Source: Marinosulfonomonas sp. (GTDB lineage Bacteria; Pseudomonadota; Alphaproteobacteria; Rhodobacterales; Rhodobacteraceae). Taken from it: a stretch of DNA of 6,981 nt. The stretch's first letter is position 1, and each line of letters starts with the position of its first letter. A model generated the notes under the pieces. The model was not told the DNA's origin. It searched no databases and saw only the letters and a program-made list of their open reading frames with translations. A program made the position numbers and the translations under genes. The DNA lies in the NCBI GenBank assembly GCA_022712735.1, contig JAFLKA010000150.1, positions 1 through 6,981 of the forward strand. The letters are read 5' to 3'. Below, piece after piece: positions 1 to 5,020 of the stretch.

Positions 1-1
1 A

Positions 2-622
2 TTTCCAGATGTTGTGCTGGTGACCGAGGAGCAGGCGGATTCCCACAGCGTCAAGGCGGATAAATTTATCATCGTTGATCCACTGGACGGCACCAAGGAA
101 TTTATCAAACGGCGCGGTGATTTCACCGTGAACATCGCCTATGTGGAACACGGTGTGCCTATTCGTGGAGTGGTCTATGCACCCGCACGCGGACGGCTGT
201 TTTATACGGATGCAACTGGGCAATCGGTCGAGGAAACAGGAGAGTTTGCCAAGGATGTTGTTGGCCCGACCACCCCGATGTCTGTCTCTAAACCTGACAA
301 TACGGCGCTGATGATTGTGGCCTCAAAATCGCATCGTGATCAGGCGACTGATGATTACATCAACAAATATGTGGTGAAAGATTCCAAAAGCGCTGGATCG
401 TCGCTAAAATTCTGTCTGGTGGCCACCGGCGAGGCGGATATTTATCCGCGTGTTGGTCGCACAATGGAATGGGATACGGCGGCTGGGCATGCGGTTCTGT
501 CGGGTGCAGGTGGGCATGTGGTGCGGTTTGATGACCACAGTCCGCTGGTGTACGGCAAGGCGGATTATGCCAACCCGTTTTTCATTGCCTATGCTCCTGG
601 CGTGGATCTGAAACTGGCGTAA
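2..622 (+). CDS. cysQ: 3'(2'),5'-bisphosphate nucleotidase CysQ, 5' end missing
   Basis: This cytoplasmic Mg-dependent phosphatase of the inositol-monophosphatase superfamily converts 3'-phosphoadenosine 5'-phosphate (PAP) to AMP and phosphate. PAP is the by-product of PAPS-dependent sulfate reduction and sulfotransfer. The frame is open from base 2, so the gene begins before the window; 206 residues are visible and perhaps 60 N-terminal residues are missing for a family of about 260. Visible family signatures, numbered within the fragment, are the metal-binding Glu pair in VTEEQ (9-10), the core motif DPLDGTKEF (26-34) with both metal-binding aspartates, and the second motif WDTAAGHAV (157-165) with Asp158. 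All expected catalytic motifs after the missing N-terminus are intact. A hairpin with a T run follows 42 bases after the stop, so transcription probably ends before galU. The GTG at 14 is internal and not the real start. CysQ is favoured over a plain inositol monophosphatase because of the DPLDGTKEF form of the motif. Confidence 0.93.
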   Translation, partial: FPDVVLVTEEQADSHSVKADKFIIVDPLDGTKEFIKRRGDFTVNIAYVEHGVPIRGVVYAPARGRLFYTDATGQSVEETGEFAKDVVGPTTPMSVSKPDNTALMIVASKSHRDQATDDYINKYVVKDSKSAGSSLKFCLVATGEADIYPRVGRTMEWDTAAGHAVLSGAGGHVVRFDDHSPLVYGKADYANPFFIAYAPGVDLKLA

Positions 623-634
623 AATATATAAAAG

Positions 635-652
635 TGTTAGCAATTGCTAACA
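635..652. promoter_or_regulatory. Perfect 18-bp palindrome, possible operator
   Basis: TGTTAGCAATTGCTAACA is identical to its own reverse complement over all 18 bases, and the symmetry ends exactly there. It begins 13 bases after the cysQ stop. The size and symmetry suit a binding site for a dimeric repressor. As RNA it would also form a 7-bp stem with an AATT loop, but no T run follows, so it is not a terminator by itself. I cannot match it to a named regulator. Confidence 0.4.
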
Positions 653-664
653 TTGATGGAACGG

Positions 665-696
665 TGTGGCTGTTGGGGTATAATAGCCACATTTTT
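665..696 (+). terminator. Intrinsic terminator of cysQ
   Basis: TGTGGCTGTT (665-674) pairs with AATAGCCACA (682-691), giving a 10-bp stem with one G-T pair and a 7-base loop. Five T residues (692-696) follow immediately. This is the standard layout of a rho-independent terminator on the + strand, 42 bases after the cysQ stop. There is no matching A run on the left, so it should act in one direction only. Bases 679-684 in the loop region read TATAAT, so a promoter use of the same DNA cannot be excluded. Confidence 0.65.
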
Positions 697-700
697 CCCC

Positions 701-728
701 CTGACCTGTAAATAGTTATTGGGATATT
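701..728 (+). promoter_or_regulatory. Possible sigma-70 promoter for galU
   Basis: CTGACC (701-706) matches TTGACA at four of six positions. GATATT (723-728) matches TATAAT at four of six, with a 16-base spacer. It lies after the cysQ terminator and about 85 bases before galU, so it is placed where a promoter is needed. Both boxes are weak, and this is a guess from consensus matching only. Confidence 0.25.
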
Positions 729-781
729 CTTGTCTAATTAACAGTTTGGGCGTTAACTAAGAAAAAACGCCATCTCTGTTC

Positions 782-822
782 AAGGAGAGGCCAAAAATAT
801 GAGTGTAGGCAATGAAACGTAA
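782..822 (+). promoter_or_regulatory. Shine-Dalgarno plus 7-codon leader ORF overlapping the galU start
   Basis: The strongest ribosome-binding sequence here, AAGGAGAGG (782-790), lies 8 bases before ATG 799 but 21 bases before the galU ATG at 812. ATG 799 opens a reading frame of seven codons (MSVGNET) that stops at TAA 820-822, 11 bases inside galU and in another frame. Next to the galU ATG itself there is only an AGG two bases upstream. Translation of galU may therefore depend on ribosomes that finish the short frame and restart. Whether the peptide is made is not known from sequence. Confidence 0.45.
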
Positions 823-1704
823 AGTTACCAAAGCAATCTTTCCCGTGGCCGGGCTGGGAACCAGATTTCTACCGGCAACTAAATCCGTACCAAAAGAGAT
901 CATGACGCTGGTTGACCGGCCATTAATCCAATACGCAATTGACGAAGCACGCGAGGCAGGGATCAAGGAATTCATCTTTGTCACTTCACGCGGCAAAGGC
1001 GCACTTGAGGATTATTTCGATATCGCCCCGACGCTTGAAGCGGCCCTGCGCAAGGCGGCAAGCGCGAGTTGCTGGAGATATTAAAGAGCACCAATATGGA
1101 AAGCGGCGCGATTGCCTATATTCGCCAACACAAGGCATTGGGGCTGGGGCACGCTGTCTGGTGCGCGCGTCGGTTGATTTCCAATGAACCGTTTGCAGTG
1201 ATCCTGCCGGACGATGTGATCGCGGCTGAAAAACCCTGTTTGCAGCAGATGGTCGAAGCCCATGAAGAAACCGGCGGTTGCGTTGTCGCCGCGATGGAAG
1301 TGCCGCATGAAAAGGCATCATCCTACGGCATTCTGGATATCAAAGAGGATATGGGCGCAATGGTGTCGATCAAAGGCATGGTCGAGAAACCGGAAGCCGG
1401 CACAGAACCCTCCAATCTGGCGGTGATCGGACGTTATATTCTGACACCACATGTTTTACGCAATCTGACCAAGATCAAGCAGGGCGCGGGTGGTGAAATC
1501 CAGTTGACCGACGCCATTGCCAAAGAGATCGAGCAGGGGCGCGATGTTTACGGATACAGATTCCGCGGCCAGCGGTTTGATTGCGGCTCCAAGGCGGGAT
1601 TCTTGCAGGCAACGGTGGCCTTCGCATTGGCCCGCGAGGATTTGCGCGAGGAATTTGCACAGTATCTAAATGAAATGGTGTCGCTGCAAAAAGCAGCGCA
1701 ATAA
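812..1704 (+). pseudogene. galU: UTP-glucose-1-phosphate uridylyltransferase GalU, interrupted by an apparent single-base frameshift
   Basis: GalU makes UDP-glucose from UTP and glucose-1-phosphate in the cytoplasm, the entry point for UDP-sugar-dependent glycans. The first frame (812-1084) carries the N-terminal nucleotide-binding motif [16 protein letters not shown] (residues 14-29), then ends early at TAA 1082-1084. The rest continues in the next frame to TAA 1702-1704 with VILPDDVI, MVEKPEAG, GGEIQLTDAI and RFDCGSKAGF, all typical of GalU. The change fits loss of one base near 1055-1058: the present GCGGCAAG would become GCGGGCAAG, restoring [15 protein letters not shown] with no residue lost. 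The joined product is 297 residues, normal for the family. No slippery heptamer for ribosomal frameshifting is visible. A sequencing error in a G run or a genuine mutation are both possible. ATG 812 is chosen because [14 protein letters not shown] agrees with family N-termini. galE follows 16 bases later. Confidence 0.9.
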
Positions 1705-1720
1705 TAACGGGCGGTTCAAT

Positions 1721-2704
1721 TTGGCGCATGTATTAGTCACGGGCGGGGCGGGCTATATCGGGTCGCACGCCTGTAAGGCGCTAAAGGCGGCGGGTTATAC
1801 GCCGGTGACGTTTGATAATCTGGTAACGGGGTGGGTCGACGCGGTTAAATTTGGCCCGTTTGAACAAGGCGACCTGTTGGACCGCACCCGTCTGGACGAG
1901 GTTTTTGCCAAATACCAACCCGTTGCCGTGATGCATTTCGCTGCCCTGTCATTGGTGGGTGAAAGCATGGAGCAACCCGGCAAATATTGGCGCAATAATG
2001 TGGTTGGCTCTTTAACCCTGATCGAAGCGGCGGCGGATGCTGGCTGCAAAAACTTCGTCTTTTCATCGACCTGCGCCACCTATGGCGATCAGGATAACGT
2101 GGTTCTGGACGAGAATTGCGCACAAATGCCGATCAATTCCTATGGTGCATCAAAACGTGCGATCGAGGATATTCTGGCGAATTTCGGCGAAAGCGACGGG
2201 ATCAACCATGTGATTTTCCGCTACTTCAATGTGGCGGGTGCAGATGCAGATGCCGAGGTCGGTGAATTCCACCGCCCCGAAACCCACCTGATCCCGCTGG
2301 TGCTGGATGCGATTGACGGTAAACGCGCGGCACTAACGATTTTCGGCACGGATTACGACACGCCCGATGGCACCTGCGTACGCGATTATGTGCATGTATG
2401 TGATCTGGTTGATGCGCATGTTCTGGGGCTAAAGTGGCTGGAGGATGGCAAAGGCAACCGCGTGTTTAATTTGGGCACCGGCAAGGGGTTTTCCGTGCGC
2501 GAAGTGGTCGATGGTTGCCGCGTGGTGACCAACCGCGAGGTGCCTCTAAAAGAGGGGCCGCGCCGAGCAGGGGACGCGACAAAGCTGGTGTCAGGCAGTG
2601 TGCGGGCCGAGAAAGAGCTGGGCTGGACCCCGCACCGGTCCAACATGGAAGCGATGGTTGTGGATGCGTGGCGTTGGCACCAAAACGGCCATTATGAAAA
2701 ATGA
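1721..2704 (+). CDS. galE: UDP-glucose 4-epimerase GalE
   Basis: GalE interconverts UDP-glucose and UDP-galactose with bound NAD in the cytoplasm, and here probably supplies UDP-galactose to the downstream transferases. It is an extended short-chain dehydrogenase of 327 residues, the usual size. The NAD-binding motif GGAGYIG is at residues 8-14, Asp51 sits in QGDLLD, the catalytic Ser/Thr region FSSTCATYG is at 114-122, and the catalytic pair is Tyr141 and Lys145 in YGASK. FRYFNVAGA (166-174) and RDYVHVCDL (221-229) follow. The start is taken as TTG 1721, giving MAHVLVTGGAGYIG. The only upstream in-frame ATG (1670) would add a basic 17-residue extension unlike the family and overlap galU. The ribosome-binding sequence is poor, so translation is probably coupled to galU, whose stop is 16 bases upstream. 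If the galU frameshift is real, that coupling would be disturbed. Confidence 0.93.
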   Translation: MAHVLVTGGAGYIGSHACKALKAAGYTPVTFDNLVTGWVDAVKFGPFEQGDLLDRTRLDEVFAKYQPVAVMHFAALSLVGESMEQPGKYWRNNVVGSLTLIEAAADAGCKNFVFSSTCATYGDQDNVVLDENCAQMPINSYGASKRAIEDILANFGESDGINHVIFRYFNVAGADADAEVGEFHRPETHLIPLVLDAIDGKRAALTIFGTDYDTPDGTCVRDYVHVCDLVDAHVLGLKWLEDGKGNRVFNLGTGKGFSVREVVDGCRVVTNREVPLKEGPRRAGDATKLVSGSVRAEKELGWTPHRSNMEAMVVDAWRWHQNGHYEK

Positions 2705-2714
2705 GATTTTGCGC

Positions 2715-2739
2715 TAGGGTGCTCCCTAAATAGGGAAGG
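2715..2739 (+). promoter_or_regulatory. Two competing hairpins at the ribosome-binding site of the first glycosyltransferase
   Basis: Three complementary blocks lie in a row in the 41-base gap after galE: TAGGG (2715-2719), CCCTA (2724-2728) and TAGGGA (2731-2736). The middle block can pair with the left one (5 bp, loop TGCT) or with the right one (5 bp from 2723-2727 to 2732-2736, loop AAAT). The right block is part of the Shine-Dalgarno sequence AGGGAAGG (2732-2739), which lies 6 bases before ATG 2746. One fold hides the ribosome-binding site and the other frees it. The stems are short, so this may be chance. Confidence 0.4.
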
Positions 2740-2745
2740 CAAAAC

Positions 2746-3759
2746 ATGCGAAACCTTTGGACAGCATATAGGATGCGCCAAAAACGGCGGCGGCTGCTAT
2801 TTCGGGCGCTCAGAAAACGCCGACAGCTGGTTTGCGTTGTGGACAGGTCTGGTCAGATCACAGCGGATGCAGTCCTTGCTTTTTCGACCATGCGCAATGA
2901 AATCATCCGCCTACCATATTTTCTGGAGTATTACCGCAAGCTGGGTGTCGCGCATTTTCTGATTGTGGACAACGACAGCGATGATGGTACCGGTGAATAT
3001 CTGGCTGACCAACCAGATGTATCGCTGTGGCACACAACGCACAGCTATAAACTGTCACGCTTCGGGGTGGATTGGCTGACATGGCTCCAGATTAAATTCG
3101 GGCACGGGCATTGGTGCCTGACGGTCGATGCCGACGAAATACTGATCTATCCCCATTGCGACACGCGCCCGCTAAAGGCGCTGACCGATTGGCTGGATCA
3201 GGCAAAAATCCCGTCGTTCGGCACCATGATGCTGGATATGTATCCCAAGGGGGCGCTGGACGCGCAAACCTATCAGGCGGGGCAGGATCCGTTCCAGATA
3301 TTGCGCTGGTTTGACGGAGATAATTATCGCAGCCAGATGCAGCCTGAATTGCAAAACTTGTGGATACAGGGCGGCGTTCGGGAACGGGTGTTTTTTGCCG
3401 ACAGACCGGAACGCGCGCCAACGATGAACAAAACGCCTCTGGTGAAATGGAACCGGCGTTATGCCTATGTCAGTTCAACCCATTCCCTGCTGCCGCGCCG
3501 TTTGAACCAGGTTTTTGATCTGGGCGGGACGGGCAAAACCACAGGTGTTTTATTACACAACAAGTTCCTGCACATGGTTGCCGACAAATCCCGCGAGGAA
3601 AAACACCGGCAGGAGCATTTTGAAAACAGCAGCCAGTATGACACCTATTATGACAGCCTAACCCAAAGCCCTGATCTGTGGTGCGCGGCATCGTATCAAT
3701 ATGACGGCTGGCAACAACTAGAGGCAATGGGGTTGCTGTCAAAAGGGGCGTGGGCCTGA
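2746..3759 (+). CDS. Glycosyltransferase, family-2-like (first of a tandem pair)
   Basis: This is probably a cytoplasmic or membrane-associated GT-A glycosyltransferase that adds a sugar from a nucleotide donor to a surface glycan; donor and acceptor cannot be read from the sequence. The GT-A core begins at FSTMRNE (46-52), runs through IVDNDSDDGT (73-82) and reaches the metal-binding DxD motif as VDADE (127-131). Later conserved blocks shared with its neighbour are MLDMYPKG (162-169), GQDPF (179-183), LWIQGG (205-210), PLVKW (231-235) and YVSSTH (241-246). Pfam Glyco_tranf_2_4 is my best guess for the family. The first 27 residues are very rich in Arg and Lys and contain no membrane segment or signal peptide, which suits a basic helix lying on the membrane. 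ATG 2746 has a good Shine-Dalgarno 6 bases upstream. It is roughly 60% identical by eye to the protein encoded at 4010-5020, and the lengths (337 and 336) match. Confidence 0.85.
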   Translation: MRNLWTAYRMRQKRRRLLFRALRKRRQLVCVVDRSGQITADAVLAFSTMRNEIIRLPYFLEYYRKLGVAHFLIVDNDSDDGTGEYLADQPDVSLWHTTHSYKLSRFGVDWLTWLQIKFGHGHWCLTVDADEILIYPHCDTRPLKALTDWLDQAKIPSFGTMMLDMYPKGALDAQTYQAGQDPFQILRWFDGDNYRSQMQPELQNLWIQGGVRERVFFADRPERAPTMNKTPLVKWNRRYAYVSSTHSLLPRRLNQVFDLGGTGKTTGVLLHNKFLHMVADKSREEKHRQEHFENSSQYDTYYDSLTQSPDLWCAASYQYDGWQQLEAMGLLSKGAWA

Positions 3760-3799
3760 CCCTGTGGTAAACTTGTCAATTATCGTGAAGTATTAAGTA

Positions 3800-3846
3800 A
3801 TTACCCCATTTACGCAGGGGCAATTGGGCGTTATTTATGGGGTAAT
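3800..3846. repeat. Inverted repeat, 10-bp perfect arms
   Basis: The arms ATTACCCCAT and ATGGGGTAAT are exact reverse complements separated by 27 bases. Inside them a 4-bp ACGC/GCGT stem forms a second tier, and the tip contains the small palindrome CAATTG. It lies 40 bases after the stop of the first glycosyltransferase. It could be an RNA structure that protects or divides the transcript, or a protein-binding dyad. Confidence 0.55.
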
Positions 3847-3892
3847 AATAAAAAGACGACAAAGACAATATCAGAGGCAAAGGGTGCAAAGA

Positions 3893-3914
3893 GTTAAGGG
3901 GAGATCCCCTAAAC
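3893..3914. repeat. Hairpin with AGAT loop
   Basis: GTTAAGGGG and CCCCTAAAC pair at eight of nine positions, with one A-A mismatch and a four-base loop. The core GGGG/CCCC makes it stable as RNA. No T run follows on the + strand. Confidence 0.5.
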
Positions 3915-4009
3915 CTACCAAATTCGAGCATTTCTAACGTTGCATTAAAGGTGACGTGATACTTGAATTCAGGATATAGGTTTTCTGAGCACAAGGAACG
4001 GTTTTTAGA

Positions 4010-5020
4010 TTGGGCGCATTATCCTCATATAGGTTGCGAATTGCGCGTCAACGCTGGCGCGTGCGCGCGTTTCGCAAGCGCCGCGAACTGAAACCTGTGG
4101 CCAATCGCACCAAACAGATCAAACCGGATGATATCATCATCTTCTCGACCATGCGAAACGAGCGGATTCGCCTGTCCTATTTTCTGCGGTATTACCGTGA
4201 TCTGGGGGTGAACCACTTTGTGATGGTCGACAATGACAGTGATGATGGATCACGCGAATTTATGGCGGATCAGCCGGATGTTTCACTGTGGACCTCGACC
4301 AAAAGCTATAAGAAATCGCGGTTCGGGGTGGATTGGCTGAACTGGTTACAAATGAAATACGGCCATGGCCATTGGACGTTGACGGTGGATGTCGACGAAT
4401 TTCTGGTGTTTCCGTTTAGTGATACACGCTCAATTCGGGCGTTAACCGATTGGCTGGATGCGTCATCAATTCCGTCGTTTAGCGCGATGTTGCTGGATAT
4501 GTATCCAAAGGGACGGTTGGACGCGACACCGTATCGGTCCGGCCAGGACCCGTTCGAAATTGCGTCATGGTTCGATAGTGGAAACTACACGATTTCCAAA
4601 AACAAAAAATATGCCAACCTGTGGATACAAGGCGGGCCACGGGCACGATCATTTTTCACCGATGCGCCTGAAAACGCCCCCGCCATGAACAAGGTTCCGT
4701 TGGTAAAGTGGGACAGAAAATATGTCTATGTCAGTTCAACCCATACGCTACTGCCCCGCGTTCTGAACCGGGTTTATGACGAATATGGGGGTGAAAAAGC
4801 GTCGGGATGTTTGCTGCACGCTAAATTTCTGGACACATTCGGTGCCAAGGCCAAAGAAGAGCTGGAGCGCGGCCAGCACTACGCCAACAGCCACGAATAC
4901 AAGGCCTATCACGCCGCAATGCAGGAAAACCCTGACCTGTGGTGCAAATGGAGCGAGAAATACATCAACTGGCGACAGTTGGAGATTCTGGGTCTGATGT
5001 CCAAGGGAAACTGGGCATGA
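4010..5020 (+). CDS. Glycosyltransferase, family-2-like (second of a tandem pair)
   Basis: This is a paralogue of the protein encoded at 2746-3759, aligned from end to end with only small length differences. It shares FSTMRNE (45-51), MVDNDSDDG (72-80), the metal-binding VDVDE (126-130), MYPKG (164-168), GQDPF (178-182), LWIQGG (204-209), PLVKW (230-234), YVSSTH (240-245) and a C-terminal SKGNWA that mirrors SKGAWA. The patch at about 193-203 differs strongly between the copies and could set a different acceptor or donor. The N-terminus is again basic with no membrane segment. The start is TTG 4010, because it gives an N-terminus within one residue of the paralogue's length and has AAGGAA 11 bases upstream. 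The stop TGA overlaps the ATG of the next gene as ATGA, which suggests translational coupling. Substrates are unknown; GT-A glycosyl transfer in surface glycan synthesis is inferred. Confidence 0.85.
   Translation: MGALSSYRLRIARQRWRVRAFRKRRELKPVANRTKQIKPDDIIIFSTMRNERIRLSYFLRYYRDLGVNHFVMVDNDSDDGSREFMADQPDVSLWTSTKSYKKSRFGVDWLNWLQMKYGHGHWTLTVDVDEFLVFPFSDTRSIRALTDWLDASSIPSFSAMLLDMYPKGRLDATPYRSGQDPFEIASWFDSGNYTISKNKKYANLWIQGGPRARSFFTDAPENAPAMNKVPLVKWDRKYVYVSSTHTLLPRVLNRVYDEYGGEKASGCLLHAKFLDTFGAKAKEELERGQHYANSHEYKAYHAAMQENPDLWCKWSEKYINWRQLEILGLMSKGNWA

Larger units (their letters stand above)
3760..4009. other. Structured 250-base gap between the paralogous glycosyltransferases
   Basis: No gene is supported here. 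The stretch is more AT-rich than its flanks and holds two strong dyads. The first is ATTACCCCAT (3800-3809) with ATGGGGTAAT (3837-3846), a perfect 10-bp stem with an inner ACGC/GCGT pairing (3812-3815 with 3828-3831). The second is GTTAAGGGG (3893-3901) with CCCCTAAAC (3906-3914), 8 of 9 pairs around an AGAT loop. Neither is followed by a T run, so neither is a standard terminator. CAAAG occurs three times (3860, 3878, 3887) at multiples of nine bases. A weak promoter for the next gene may be GTGACG (3951-3956) and TATAGG (3975-3980) with 18 bases between. AAGGAA (3993-3998), 11 bases before TTG 4010, is the likely ribosome-binding site. Confidence 0.5.

Noticed and set aside
738..757. Two TTAAC boxes as a CtrA binding site
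   Set aside because: The TTAA elements are 11 bases apart rather than the 7 of the CtrA consensus.
749..771. Inverted repeat GGCGTT / AACGCC before galU
   Set aside because: Only six pairs with an 11-base A-rich loop and no T run; too weak to call a terminator or operator.
1049..1066. Programmed -1 ribosomal frameshift in galU
   Set aside because: The junction has no X-XXY-YYZ slippery heptamer and GalU is not known to use recoding; a one-base deletion explains it more simply.
3523..3546. GGTGKTTG in the first glycosyltransferase as a Walker A nucleotide-binding loop
   Set aside because: The first glycine of GxxxxGKT is an Asp here, and the segment lies in a variable region absent from the paralogue.
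3776..3994. Open frame of 72 codons on the - strand filling the gap between the two glycosyltransferases
   Set aside because: It has a TTG start with no Shine-Dalgarno, no recognisable motif, runs against all neighbours, and its span is explained by the inverted repeats and AT-rich DNA.
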